From Streptomyces olivoverticillatus (lineage in GTDB: Bacteria; Actinomycetota; Actinomycetes; Streptomycetales; Streptomycetaceae): a DNA stretch of 64,000 nt. Under the pieces are notes generated by a model. The model did no database searches. It saw only the letters and a list, made by a program, of their open reading frames with translations, and was not told the DNA's origin. The DNA lies in contig NZ_JACHJH010000003.1 in NCBI RefSeq assembly GCF_014203555.1, positions 694,687 through 758,686 on the forward strand, given 5' to 3'. Positions 35,318-44,049 of this stretch are shown in pieces (within the stretch, counting starts at the first letter, position 1; every line of letters starts with the position of its first letter). The position numbers and the translations under genes were made by a program.

Positions 35318-35974
35318 TCAGATGTAGCCCTCCCGGAGGGCGTACGCCACGGCGTGCGAACGGTTGCGCAAGTGCAGGCGGGTGGTGAGTCCGTGCATGA
35401 CGTTCTTGATGGTGCGTTCGGAGTAGGACAGCTTGCCGGCGATCTCCGAGGTGTCGAAACCGTCGGCCACCAGCCGCACGACGTCCACCTCGCGCGGAGT
35501 GAGGCCCAGGAAGGTCCCCGGCCGGTCGGCGCCGCCCCGGTGCAGGTGACCCACCTGGCTGATGAGTCGGCCCAGCAGGTCCGCGGGCAGGTCACCGCCG
35601 CCCTCGGCCGCGGTCAGCACCGCCTGCACCAGACGGGGTGCGGTGGCCTCGCGGCGCCAGACGATGGCTCCTACGCCGCACTCGATGACGTCCAGCAGTT
35701 CGTTCTCCCGGATCGTCCCCACGACGAGCACCACCCGCGCCCCCTCGCTGCGCACGATCCGCCGCAGCCGGGCGAGCGCGATCTCGTCGAGTACGTCCTC
35801 GACGAGCAGGGCCACTGTGGCGGAGCCGAGTTCCTCGCACAGGTCCACCTCCGGGTGCCGACGCAGCTGGCTGAGGACTCCCTCGCGGCTGATCGGATCG
35901 GGAGCCGTGACGGCTACCCGCACCCGGCTCGCGGAGGGTGTGGAGGCTGTGGAGGCCGGATGCGAGCTGAGCAA
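35318..35974 (-). CDS. LuxR-type response regulator-like protein linked to the eCIS locus
   Basis: This is a 218-residue protein. An N-terminal receiver-like domain lacks the acidic pair (APD instead of a DD pair) and has VED at the phospho-Asp position, so it is probably not phosphorylated in the normal way. A C-terminal LuxR helix-turn-helix (LTPREVDVVRLVADG, SEIAGKLSYSERTIKNVMH) follows. I chose TTG 35974, with a strong GGGGAAA ribosome site 3 bases upstream and no other in-frame start before the receiver fold. It lies at the end of the eCIS region and is a good candidate for its regulator. Confidence 0.8.
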   Translation of the reverse strand: MLSSHPASTASTPSASRVRVAVTAPDPISREGVLSQLRRHPEVDLCEELGSATVALLVEDVLDEIALARLRRIVRSEGARVVLVVGTIRENELLDVIECGVGAIVWRREATAPRLVQAVLTAAEGGGDLPADLLGRLISQVGHLHRGGADRPGTFLGLTPREVDVVRLVADGFDTSEIAGKLSYSERTIKNVMHGLTTRLHLRNRSHAVAYALREGYI

Positions 35975-36242
35975 GCGTTTCCCCTCTGTTCACCGGCACA
36001 TCCCCGGCGGGAGCCGTCGACCGGGGACGTGATTCGTACCTGTGCGCCTGCCTCGATGACGCCGACGGCATGGCCGAGGACGAACCGCGGTACCGACCAT
36101 GCCGCAGGGATGAGGGCCGTTGCGTCGGCAAAAAATACGTAGCCGGGCGTCTACGCAGTCGTTGAACGCCGGAAGGGATCCAGCCGTACGACTCTTCGGA
36201 CCGGATCGTCCGACTCCCTGCCCCCAACCAGAGGAGCGTTTT

Positions 36243-36749
36243 ATGCCGCACGCGTCAGCCTCCCCGGCCAACCCCGCCCGTCGCACCGTCGTCGCGACGG
36301 CCGGGGCCGCAGGCCTCACCGCCGCCCTCGCCGCCTGTGGCGGCTCGGGGGGCAACAAGAAGTCGGGCGCTTCCCAGCCCGCGACCCAGCAGCCCTCCGC
36401 CCAGGCACCCGCGCAGCCTCCCGCCACGTCGTCCGCGCAGCCGGGCACGTCGAAGAAGCCCGGTGCCGTCCTGGCCAAGACCTCCGAGATCCCGGTGGGT
36501 GGCGGGAAGGTCTTCCCGGAACACAAGGTGGTGGTGGTCCAGCCGGCCCGGGGCACCTTCAAGGCGTTCTCGGCGGTCTGTACGCACGAGGGGTGCGTGG
36601 TGTCCAAAGTGGCGGCCGGGACGATCGACTGCCCCTGCCACGGCAGCAAGTTCGCCGTGGCGGACGGCGGCGTGCAGCACGGCCCGGCCCGCAAGCCGCT
36701 GCCGCCGGAGCGGATCTCGGTGAGCGGGGACTCCATCACCCTCGGCTGA
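36243..36749 (+). CDS. Rieske [2Fe-2S] lipoprotein
   Basis: This is a 168-residue protein with a twin-arginine-like signal (ARRTVVATAGAAGLTAALAAC) ending in a lipobox. An Ala/Pro/Gln linker follows, then a small Rieske domain. Cluster ligands are Cys113/His115 in CTHEGC and Cys132/His133 in CPCHGS; Cys118 and Cys130 should form the stabilising disulphide. It is an exported, membrane-anchored electron carrier of unknown partner. ATG 36243 has GAGGAG upstream. The 3' end overlaps the convergent isochorismatase-like gene by 14 bases. Confidence 0.92.
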   Translation: MPHASASPANPARRTVVATAGAAGLTAALAACGGSGGNKKSGASQPATQQPSAQAPAQPPATSSAQPGTSKKPGAVLAKTSEIPVGGGKVFPEHKVVVVQPARGTFKAFSAVCTHEGCVVSKVAAGTIDCPCHGSKFAVADGGVQHGPARKPLPPERISVSGDSITLG

Positions 36750-37410
36750 CCGGGTCCGGCGGGGACTGCCGGGGCTTCCTGCGCTGCCGCCAGCCGCGCA
36801 GGAGGGCCTCGGTGGTGGTGACGGTGGCGACGAGCGAGAGGGTGTGCCGGACCACGGCCGCCGCGTAGTCGGCGGGGACCCCGGCCACGGCATCCGCCGG
36901 GACGACCGCGGTGTAGCCGAGGTTGACGGCGTCGAAGACGGCGTTGGGCACGGCCACGTTGACCGACACCCCGGTGACGATCAGCGTGCGGCAGCCCATA
37001 TTGCGCAGCAGTGCGTCCAGGCCGGTGCCGGCCAGCGGCGAGAGCCCGTGCAGCCGGCGTACGACCAGGTCGCCGTCGCCGACCGGGATCGGCTCGGCGA
37101 TCCGGACGGCCAGGGTGCCGGTGAGCTGCTGCACGGGCAGCCGCTCGGCGGCGCGGAAGAGGGGGGCGTTGCGGGCGGCACCCCGGCCGTCGGGGCGGCG
37201 CTCGGCGATGGCGTGCACCACTTGGACGCCCGCTTCCTGCGCCCCGGCCACGAGCCGGGCCACGTTGTGCAGCGCTCCGCAGGCGCGTGCCGCGGCGGCG
37301 AGTTCGGGCAGGGCGCTGTCGGGGCCGACCACGCCGCGCTGGCACTCGACGGTGAGCAGCACGGTGGTCGCCGGGTCGAGCCCCGCGGCGGTGTGGTCCT
37401 GCGGTGCCAT
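36736..37410 (-). CDS. Isochorismatase-like hydrolase lacking the catalytic triad
   Basis: This is a 224-residue cysteine-hydrolase fold protein (LLTVECQRG, LDALLRNMGCRTLIVTGVSVNVAV). In active isochorismatases, nicotinamidases and similar enzymes the triad is Asp-Lys-Cys. Here the Asp position reads E (TVECQRG), the Lys region reads VVRRLHGLSPLAGT and the Cys position is Ala (NVAVPNAVFDA). All three therefore look replaced. The fold may bind a ligand without hydrolysis or use another chemistry. ATG 37410 was chosen; the frame is open to 37479. Confidence 0.85.
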   Translation of the reverse strand: MAPQDHTAAGLDPATTVLLTVECQRGVVGPDSALPELAAAARACGALHNVARLVAGAQEAGVQVVHAIAERRPDGRGAARNAPLFRAAERLPVQQLTGTLAVRIAEPIPVGDGDLVVRRLHGLSPLAGTGLDALLRNMGCRTLIVTGVSVNVAVPNAVFDAVNLGYTAVVPADAVAGVPADYAAAVVRHTLSLVATVTTTEALLRGWRQRRKPRQSPPDPVSRG

Positions 37411-37546
37411 GGTGCGTGCTCCCTCGTCAGGGCGTGCGCGGATTGCTGTGGGGGCCGGGCGCGTGACGGTAGCGGGCATTGCGCGACGGCGGAAGAGGCC
37501 TCATGGTTTCTGACAGGCAGTCAGGTGTGGGGCGGGAGGGTGCGCG

Positions 37547-38029
37547 ATGACCGGCACGCAGCGGCGGAGCCGCCGGATCATGATGACGGGGGCAGAGCTG
37601 GACGCCTTCCTCACCGAGCAGCGCACGTGCCGGGTGGCGACGGCGGGGCCGGGCGGGCGGCCGCACGTCAGTGCCCTGTGGTTCCTCTGGGACGGCGAGG
37701 CGATGTGGCTGTACTCCCTGGTCCGCAGCAGGCGGTGGGCCGACCTGCGGCGCGATCCGCGCGCGGCGGTGGTGGTCGACGACGGCCTGGAGTACGGGGA
37801 GCTGCGCGGGGCCGAGCTGTCCGGCCGCGCCCTGCCGGTGGGCGACGCTCCGCGCACCGGCGGTGCGTGCGCAGAGCTCGAGACGGTGGAGCACCGGTTC
37901 GCCGCCAAGTACTTCGGCCTGGCGGCGATGCCGCACGACGGCCGGCACGCCTGGCTGCGGCTGCGCCCCGAGGCGGTAGTCTCCTGGGACTTCCGTAAGG
38001 GGGCGGGCGCGGTGGGGCCGGGCGCCTGA
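37547..38029 (+). CDS. Pyridoxamine 5'-phosphate oxidase-like (split barrel flavin-binding) protein
   Basis: This is a 160-residue protein with the PNPOx split-barrel pattern: TCRVATAGPGGRPHVSALWFLW, the strand MWLYSLVRSRRWADLRRDPRAAVVVDDG, and a C-terminal DFRKGAG. Such small members bind FMN or F420 and have varied roles. It starts with ATG 37547, with GGGAGG upstream, and is divergent from the isochorismatase-like gene. Confidence 0.87.
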   Translation: MTGTQRRSRRIMMTGAELDAFLTEQRTCRVATAGPGGRPHVSALWFLWDGEAMWLYSLVRSRRWADLRRDPRAAVVVDDGLEYGELRGAELSGRALPVGDAPRTGGACAELETVEHRFAAKYFGLAAMPHDGRHAWLRLRPEAVVSWDFRKGAGAVGPGA

Positions 38030-38046
38030 GGGCGCGGCCGGCGGCG

Positions 38047-38952
38047 TCAGCCGCTCACGCCCAGTGCGGCCGTGCGCAGGGCTTCGACCGCGGCGCGGAT
38101 CGAGGGCCTGCGGTCCGCGTCCGCCCGCCAGAGCGCGTAGACATGGCGGCACATGGTGTGCCGTACGGGCACCACGCGCACCCCGTCGGGGACCGGGCCG
38201 CGGCCCAGCCGGGGGGCCACCGCGACCCCCAGCCCGGCGGCGACCAGGGCCAGCTGGGTGTGGTGTTCCTCGGCCATGTGCGAGATGCGGGGCTCGACGC
38301 CCTTGCCGCGCAGGGTGAACATCAGCCAGTCGTGGCAGAACTCGCCGCGCGGCCAGGAGATCCACTCGTCCTCGGCGAAGTCTTCGAGGACGACCTCCGC
38401 GCGGTCGGCGAGGGGGTGGTCCGCCGGGACCGCCACGTCGGCGGGGTCGTCGAGGATCGGGTCCTTGACGAGGCCGTCGGGCAGCGGCAGCGGCTTGTTG
38501 TACCAGTCGAGGACGACGGCGACGTCGAGGTCGCCGCGCACGACCTTCGGCACGGCATCGTCCGATTCCATTTCCTGCAGCCGGGCGCGCAGCTTGGGGT
38601 GTTCGGCGCGCAGCCCGGCGAGGGCGGCGGGGAAGAGGCCGCGGGCCGCCGTGGGGAAGGCACCGAGCAGCAGCTCGCCCACGGGCTGCCCGGCCTGCGC
38701 TTCGAGGTCGGCCTGGGCGAACTCGACCTGGGAGAGGATGCGCGAGGCGTGGTCGGCGAGCAGCCGTCCGGCGTCGGTGAGCCGCACCCCGCGGCCGTTC
38801 TTGGCCAGCAGCTGCTGGCCGGTCTCGCGCTCCAGCTTGGCCAGCTGCTGGGAGATGGCGGAGGTCGTCACATGCAGTCCGTCGGCCGCACCGCTGACGG
38901 AGCCGTGCCGGGCGACGGCATGGAGGGTACGCAGGCGCTCCAGGTTCAACAT
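38047..38952 (-). CDS. LysR family transcriptional regulator
   Basis: This is a 301-residue LysR regulator. The N-terminal helix-turn-helix runs LNLERLRTLHAVARHGSVSGAADGL to SAISQQLAKLERETG. An effector-binding domain follows, with EDFAEDEWISWPRGEF. It lies back to back with the EamA transporter gene over 74 bases, the usual LysR-target arrangement, so that transporter is the likely target. Its 3' end abuts the convergent PNPOx-like gene (17-base gap). Confidence 0.93.
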   Translation of the reverse strand: MLNLERLRTLHAVARHGSVSGAADGLHVTTSAISQQLAKLERETGQQLLAKNGRGVRLTDAGRLLADHASRILSQVEFAQADLEAQAGQPVGELLLGAFPTAARGLFPAALAGLRAEHPKLRARLQEMESDDAVPKVVRGDLDVAVVLDWYNKPLPLPDGLVKDPILDDPADVAVPADHPLADRAEVVLEDFAEDEWISWPRGEFCHDWLMFTLRGKGVEPRISHMAEEHHTQLALVAAGLGVAVAPRLGRGPVPDGVRVVPVRHTMCRHVYALWRADADRRPSIRAAVEALRTAALGVSG

Positions 38953-38990
38953 GTAAGCGATGCTACGCGATGCTCCCCAAAATTATTTGC

Positions 38991-39020
38991 TTGTTCTAAC
39001 GCTTGCGCCCCGGCATTGTA
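38991..39020 (+). promoter_or_regulatory. Candidate promoter of the EamA gene, possibly leaderless
   Basis: A TTGTTC element at 38991-38996 is followed after 17-18 bases by an ATTGTA-like -10 box (39015-39020). The next possible transcription start coincides with ATG 39027, and no ribosome site precedes that ATG. The gap is AT-rich (AAAATTATTTGC) and shared with lysR, so it should also hold the regulator's operator. Confidence 0.5.
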
Positions 39021-39026
39021 GTGTTC

Positions 39027-40028
39027 ATGAGCACCGTTGCCACTCCCACACCACCGTCCAACTCCTCCGCCGCATCCACCCCTTCGACCACCCCGGTCAC
39101 GCCCGCCCCGGCAGCCGCCGCGCCGGAGCAGGGCCGCCCCGCCGTGGACTGGCGGATACGGTTCGGTGCTCTCACCCTCATCTGGGGCTTCAGCTTTCTG
39201 TTCATGAAGCTCGGCACGGACGGCTTCGCCCCGCCGTACATCTCCTTCGGCCGGATGCTCTTCGGCACCGCGGTGCTCGCGGTCACCCTGGCGGTCAAGC
39301 GACAGCGGCTGCCGCGCCGCGCCCGGACCTGGGCGCACCTGGCCGTCGCGGCCTTCCTGCTCAACGCCCTCCCCTTCACGCTCTTCGCCTACTCCGAGCT
39401 GACCATCTCCTCGAGCCTGGCGGCCATCTGCAACACCACGACCCCGCTGTGGGGCATGGTGCTCTCGCTCGTGGCGCTCTCCGAGGACCGCCCGACCCGG
39501 CGCCGGTTCGCCGGTCTCGGCCTCGGCTTCGTCGGCGTGCTCACGGTCCTGGGCGCCTGGCAGGGCTTCTCCGGTCAGGACCCGGCGGGCACCGTGATGG
39601 CACTGATCGCCGCAGCCAGCTACGCCGTCGGCTGGATCTACGTCCGGCGCATGCTCTCCGACACCGGCGACTCCAACCTCGCGCTGTCCGGCGGCCAGCT
39701 GCTGATCGGCACCGTGCAGCTCGCCATCGCCGCCCCCCTCCTCAGCCCGCTTCCGGGCTCGCTGCCGCTGGTGCCGCTGCTCGCCGTCTTCGCCCTCGGG
39801 GCGCTGGGCACGGGCTTCGCCTTCCTCATCCAGTACGGGCTGGTCGCCGAGGTCGGACCCACCACCGCCACCCTGATCACCTACTTCACCCCCGTGGTGG
39901 CCACCGGCGCGGGCGTCGCCCTGCTCGGCGAGTCGCTCACCTGGAACCTGCCGGTCGGCGCGGTCATCGTGCTGGCCGGTGCCGCGCTCACCCAGACCAA
40001 GGCGCGCCCCAAGCCCCGTCAGCCGTAA
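39027..40028 (+). CDS. EamA/DMT family transporter
   Basis: This is a 333-residue membrane protein. About 10 hydrophobic segments follow a Thr/Pro-rich N-terminus (about 1-40), with the DMT hallmarks LIWGFSFLFMKLGTDG and SEDRPTRRRFAGLGLGFVGVL. Typical substrates are amino acids, metabolites or drugs. ATG 39027 is probably leaderless (see promoter). It overlaps the convergent MocR gene by 10 bases. Confidence 0.92.
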   Translation: MSTVATPTPPSNSSAASTPSTTPVTPAPAAAAPEQGRPAVDWRIRFGALTLIWGFSFLFMKLGTDGFAPPYISFGRMLFGTAVLAVTLAVKRQRLPRRARTWAHLAVAAFLLNALPFTLFAYSELTISSSLAAICNTTTPLWGMVLSLVALSEDRPTRRRFAGLGLGFVGVLTVLGAWQGFSGQDPAGTVMALIAAASYAVGWIYVRRMLSDTGDSNLALSGGQLLIGTVQLAIAAPLLSPLPGSLPLVPLLAVFALGALGTGFAFLIQYGLVAEVGPTTATLITYFTPVVATGAGVALLGESLTWNLPVGAVIVLAGAALTQTKARPKPRQP

Positions 40029-41356
40029 CGCCCTGCCGCCACCGGGCGGGTCGCGGCCGCCAGCGCGTCCGCGACCTGCCCTATCTCGTCCATGGCGAGG
40101 GTGGAGACGGTCAGCCGCACGCCCGGCGGGGACGCGAGGCGGAAGCGCGCCCCCGGCGCCACGGCCCATCCCGACTGCAGCATGCGCGCCACCACTCCCG
40201 TCTCGTCCGGCACGGGCACCCACACATTCATCCCGCTGCGCCCGTGCGCCGCGATCCCCCGCTCCCGGAGCGCCTCCACCAGCGCGGCCCGGCGCCTGCC
40301 GTAGGACGCGGCGACCCCTTCCCCGTCCACCGCGCCCGTGCGCCACAGATGCAGCACCGCGTCCTGCAGGACATGGCTGACCCACCCGGCCCCCAGGCGC
40401 TGCCTCCCCAGCACCCGGTCCAGCGTGACGGAGTCGCCGGTGAGCAGGCCGAGCCGCAGATCCGGCCCGTAGGTCTTGGCAACCGAACGGACCAGCGCCC
40501 AGTGGGTGGTGACCCCACCCAGCGGGCGCAAGGGCTGATCGACGATGCCGTGGCCGTTGTCGTCCTCCACGAGCAGCACGTGCGGGTGGGCCGCCAGGAC
40601 CGCGCGCAGCTCCTCGGCCCGCGCCTTGCCGACCGCCGCCCCCGTCGGGTTCTGCGCCTGGTCGGTGACGATCAGCGCCCGGGCCCCCTGCCGCAGCGCC
40701 CGCTCCGTCTCCCCCGGCAGCGGGCCGTCGTCATCGACCGCCACCGGCACCGGGCGCAGCCCCAGAGCCGGAATCAGATCCAGCACGCTGCCCCAGCCCG
40801 GATCCTCGACGGCCACCGCGTCACCCGGCCTGAGGTGCGCGACCAGCACTCGCTCGATCGCGTCCAGCGCGCCCGAGGTGACCGCGACCGGCCCCTCCGG
40901 CACCCCGTCGGCCCGGAAGGCCGCCCGCGCCATCCGCTCCAGCTCGGTGTCCGCGACCGGCTCGCCGTAGAGCACGGGGCGCCGCTCGGCGCGCTCGGCC
41001 GCCGCGGCGAGCGCGCCGCCGAGCGAGGGCAGAAGCGCGGGGTCGGGATTGCCCGAGGAGACATCCCGCACGCCCTCCGCCGTGACCTGGATCTGCTCGC
41101 GCGGGGTGCTCGCCGGGCGGTCGCGCACCCTGCTGCCCCGCCGGCCCGCCGTCTCGATCACCCCGCGGTCGCGCAGCGCGCGATACGCGGCCGCGACCGT
41201 ATTGGGGTTGACCCCCAGCTCGATCGCCAACTCCCGCATCGGAGGCAGCAGTTCACCCGGGGCGAGCCGACCTGCTCCGACGGCTCGCTCCACGCTCGCG
41301 GAGATCTCTGCTGCGCGACGCCCTTCGATCCGATACTCTCCTAGCACAAACAGCAT
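40019..41356 (-). CDS. MocR-type GntR/aminotransferase regulator
   Basis: This is a 445-residue MocR/PdxR-like regulator. An N-terminal GntR winged helix (SVERAVGAGRLAPGELLPPMRELA) is followed by a fold-type I aminotransferase domain. The PLP site is visible: the NPTG loop (DQAQNPTG) and the Schiff-base Lys in SVAKTYGPDLRLG. Members sense PLP or amino acids and often control pyridoxal genes or neighbouring enzymes. It is divergent from a PNPOx-like gene over 27 bases that contain a perfect palindrome. An internal GGAGAG about 15 bases after the ATG is not followed by an alternative start. Confidence 0.93.
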   Translation of the reverse strand: MLFVLGEYRIEGRRAAEISASVERAVGAGRLAPGELLPPMRELAIELGVNPNTVAAAYRALRDRGVIETAGRRGSRVRDRPASTPREQIQVTAEGVRDVSSGNPDPALLPSLGGALAAAAERAERRPVLYGEPVADTELERMARAAFRADGVPEGPVAVTSGALDAIERVLVAHLRPGDAVAVEDPGWGSVLDLIPALGLRPVPVAVDDDGPLPGETERALRQGARALIVTDQAQNPTGAAVGKARAEELRAVLAAHPHVLLVEDDNGHGIVDQPLRPLGGVTTHWALVRSVAKTYGPDLRLGLLTGDSVTLDRVLGRQRLGAGWVSHVLQDAVLHLWRTGAVDGEGVAASYGRRRAALVEALRERGIAAHGRSGMNVWVPVPDETGVVARMLQSGWAVAPGARFRLASPPGVRLTVSTLAMDEIGQVADALAAATRPVAAGRYG

Positions 41357-41358
41357 TA

Positions 41359-41370
41359 TGCACTAGTGCA
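41359..41370. promoter_or_regulatory. Perfect 12-base palindrome between MocR and PNPOx genes
   Basis: TGCACTAGTGCA is its own reverse complement and is flanked by CATT and AATG arms. On the minus strand it overlaps a TGCATAATG extended -10-like element next to the mocR ATG. It is a candidate MocR operator acting on both divergent genes. Confidence 0.6.
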
Positions 41371-41383
41371 ATGAGGCTTCGCA

Positions 41384-42091
41384 ATGTCTTCTGCAACGTC
41401 TTCTTCCACGTCTCCTTCCCCTGCCCACGAGCAGACCGATGCCTACGAGCAGACCGAGCGCACCACCCCCACCCGCAACCGCGACCGCGCGTCCTACGAC
41501 CGCGAAGTGGTGCACTCGATACTCGACGCGGGCTGCGTCTGCCACCTCGGATTCATCCGCGACGGCGCCCCCGTCGTCCTGCCGACGCTCTACGGACGGA
41601 TCGGCGACCGCCTGTACGTGCACGGCTCCACCGGCTCCCGGCCGCTGCGCACCGCCGCGCGGACGGAAGACCCCGGGATGCCGGTCTGCCTCACCGTCAC
41701 CCACCTCGACGGGCTGGTCCTGGCCCGCTCCGCCTTCCACCACAGCCTCAACTACCGCTCCGTCGTGGTGCACGGCACGGCCCGGCAGGTCACCGACGAG
41801 GCGGAGCTGAGGGCCGCCCTCGACGCACTGGTGAACCAGGCCGTGCCCGGCCGGGCCGCCGACTCCCGGCCCGCGAACGCCAAGGAGCTGGCGGCCACGG
41901 CGGTGCTGCGCGTGGATCTCCGCGAGGTGTCCGCCAAGATCCGCAACGCCGGGCCCGGGGACGAGCCGGAGGATCTCGCCCTCCCCCACTGGAGCGGTGT
42001 CGTCCCCGTGGCCACGGCCTACGGCACCCCGGTCCCGGCGGACGACCTCGCCCCGGGCATCCCCGTGCCGGCCTACCTCACCGCTCGCTGA
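41384..42091 (+). CDS. PNPOx-like flavin nucleotide-binding protein
   Basis: This is a 235-residue split-barrel protein. Family segments are [28 protein letters not shown] and [11 protein letters not shown]. It resembles FMN-binding proteins of the PNPOx class that often sit beside MocR regulators. ATG 41384 has a GAGG site 7 bases upstream. The 3' end overlaps the convergent EamA gene by 14 bases. Confidence 0.9.
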   Translation: MSSATSSSTSPSPAHEQTDAYEQTERTTPTRNRDRASYDREVVHSILDAGCVCHLGFIRDGAPVVLPTLYGRIGDRLYVHGSTGSRPLRTAARTEDPGMPVCLTVTHLDGLVLARSAFHHSLNYRSVVVHGTARQVTDEAELRAALDALVNQAVPGRAADSRPANAKELAATAVLRVDLREVSAKIRNAGPGDEPEDLALPHWSGVVPVATAYGTPVPADDLAPGIPVPAYLTAR

Positions 42092-43091
42092 CGACCGCGG
42101 GACCCCGCGCTTCCCCGTACGCCAGCGCCAGCACCGCACCGAGCAGCACCGTCGTCCCCACGACGGTCGCGGCGGTGAGCCGCTCACCGAGCACGGCGAC
42201 CGCGATGACGGCCGCCGTGACCGGCTCGAGCAGGGTGATCACCGATGCCGTGGTGGCCCGTACGGCCATGAGGCCGGCGAAGAACAGCCCGTAGGCCAGG
42301 GCCGTCGGCACCGTCACCAGGTAGGCCATCAGGCCCAGGGTGCGGCCGAGTTCGGCGGTCCGCGGCCACAGGCCCTCGGCGGCCGCGAGCGGCAGCAGGC
42401 ACACCGCGCTGACGGCGAAGGACGTCAGCGTCGTGCCGAGCGGGTCCGCGCCCGCGCCCCGGCGCGCGAAGAAGCGGCTGCCGAGGGTGATCACCGCGTA
42501 CCCCGCCGCGGACAGCAACCCCAGCGCCACCCCGGCCGGACGCACCGCGCCCGAGCCGTCGCCGCCGAGCATCAGCACGGCAAGCCCGCCGAGCGCGCCC
42601 ATGACGGCCACCCGGCCGCCCCTGCCGAGCCGTTCGGCCATGAACAGCCTGCCGCCGAGCGCCACCAGCACGGGCGCGGCGCCCTGGGTGACCACCGTGC
42701 CGACCGCGAGGCCCGTCGCGTCGACGGCACCGAAGTACGCGGCCTGGAAGACGGTGAAGCCCAGGCCGGTGACCAGGATCCGCACGGCCCGGCGCCGCCC
42801 GGGCTCCTGCGGCCGGAGCGACTTCGCGCGGTGCGGCCGCAGGGCACGCAGGGCGAGCAGCAGCACCAGGCCGCCGACCGCGCGCCAGAAGGTGAGCGCC
42901 ACGGGCCCGAGCCCGCTGCTGTCGAAGGCGAGGGAGGCGGTGGCGCCCGCCGTGCCCCAGGCGACGCCCGCGACGGTCACGAAGAGCAGGCCGCGGCCGA
43001 CGGGCACGGCTGCGGGGGCGGAGGGCAGGGGTATGACCGGGGCGTCCGGAGACGGGCGCGCCGGCAGGGAAGTCGAAACGGAATCGGACAT
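42078..43091 (-). CDS. EamA/DMT family transporter (second)
   Basis: This is a 337-residue DMT protein with about 10 membrane segments. It has [17 protein letters not shown] near the N-terminus and [18 protein letters not shown] near the C-terminus. Substrates are unknown. It is convergent with the PNPOx gene and about 190 bases downstream of the Clp-N gene, which is on the same strand. Confidence 0.92.
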   Translation of the reverse strand: MSDSVSTSLPARPSPDAPVIPLPSAPAAVPVGRGLLFVTVAGVAWGTAGATASLAFDSSGLGPVALTFWRAVGGLVLLLALRALRPHRAKSLRPQEPGRRRAVRILVTGLGFTVFQAAYFGAVDATGLAVGTVVTQGAAPVLVALGGRLFMAERLGRGGRVAVMGALGGLAVLMLGGDGSGAVRPAGVALGLLSAAGYAVITLGSRFFARRGAGADPLGTTLTSFAVSAVCLLPLAAAEGLWPRTAELGRTLGLMAYLVTVPTALAYGLFFAGLMAVRATTASVITLLEPVTAAVIAVAVLGERLTAATVVGTTVLLGAVLALAYGEARGPAVVSER

Positions 43092-43285
43092 GACTGTTCT
43101 CCCGCGGAAGGCGTGAAGTGATCGCGTGGTCCCGTGTGCGGGCAGCGGCGATCCGCCCGGGTACTCGACCCGGGCCCGGTCCTTCCGGGGTGCGGCCGCC
43201 CGCGCTTACGCGGCGGGAGGCGGCAGAACGGTCATCGGCATGATCGGGACTTTAGGACGGCGGGCCTGACCTGGGCAACTCCCCG

Positions 43286-43849
43286 TCACGCCCGCGGCTC
43301 CGGGCAGCCGGCGGCTGCGGCGCGCTCCAGGCGCCGGGGGTCCGCGAGGCGCATGGCAAGCAGGCAGGTGTCGACCCCGGCCCGGCGCAGTACGTCGACG
43401 GCGCGGCACCGGTGGTCGCGCACCAGGGCGGCGAGCAGGTCCAGCCCGTCCACCCGGGCCGCGCCGCGGGCGCGGGCCCGCGCGTACGCCTCGCGCAGGG
43501 CGTCCGTCGCGGCGGGCGACCAGCCGGAGGCCCGACCCGATGACAGCGCGGCGAGCGCCGGCAGCGCGCCGGAGTCCTCCACGGTGCCGCTCCAGCGCAG
43601 CCCGTAGCCGATGGTGCGCTGGACGAGGTAGCCCAGAAGCCGTGCGACCTGGGCCGGTCCGCCGTCGAAGGCCGCCCGGCACTGCGGGTCGGCTTCCAGC
43701 AAGGTGTGCAGCAGATGGGCGGTGTCGGCCTGCCGGTCGCCGTCGCGCGCGGCGCGCCTGCGGGCGCCCGCGATCGCCGCGGCGAGCTCCGCGGTCGGCT
43801 CCTCCTCGGCTGCCTTGGCCCATCCGATGTCAGGTGTACGGCTTTGCAC
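43286..43849 (-). CDS. Stand-alone Clp N-terminal repeat protein
   Basis: This is a 187-residue helical protein made of two Clp-N-like repeats (TAHLLHTLLEADPQCRAAF and DGLDLLAALVRDHRCRAVDVLRRAGVD). It has no AAA ATPase part. Such free Clp-N proteins may act as ClpC adaptors or decoys; the role here is unknown. GTG 43849 directly follows a GGGAGG site with almost no spacer and a stop codon lies just upstream, so this is the only start available in the frame. Confidence 0.8.
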   Translation of the reverse strand: MQSRTPDIGWAKAAEEEPTAELAAAIAGARRRAARDGDRQADTAHLLHTLLEADPQCRAAFDGGPAQVARLLGYLVQRTIGYGLRWSGTVEDSGALPALAALSSGRASGWSPAATDALREAYARARARGAARVDGLDLLAALVRDHRCRAVDVLRRAGVDTCLLAMRLADPRRLERAAAAGCPEPRA

Positions 43850-43995
43850 CCTCCCACCCCATCAGTCCCGCGCCGAAGGAGCATCCCCGGCGGGAAGCAT
43901 TCCCGCATCCGACGCCAGTTGGGTACGGGCAATCGATCCCCCCTCCCCAAGGAGGAGAAGCGCCGATATGTCTCAGGGTCGCACGGAACGCCCAA

Positions 43996-44024
43996 GGGGC
44001 GTACGGGCTATACCCGTACGCCCC
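43996..44024 (-). terminator. Hairpin terminator downstream of padR
   Basis: A perfect 12-base stem pairs GGGGCGTACGGG (43996-44007) with its complement at 44013-44024 around a 5-base loop. It lies 26 bases past the padR stop. No U-tract follows. Confidence 0.75.
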
Positions 44025-44049
44025 TGAGCCGGCATCACGCCGCCCCGTC

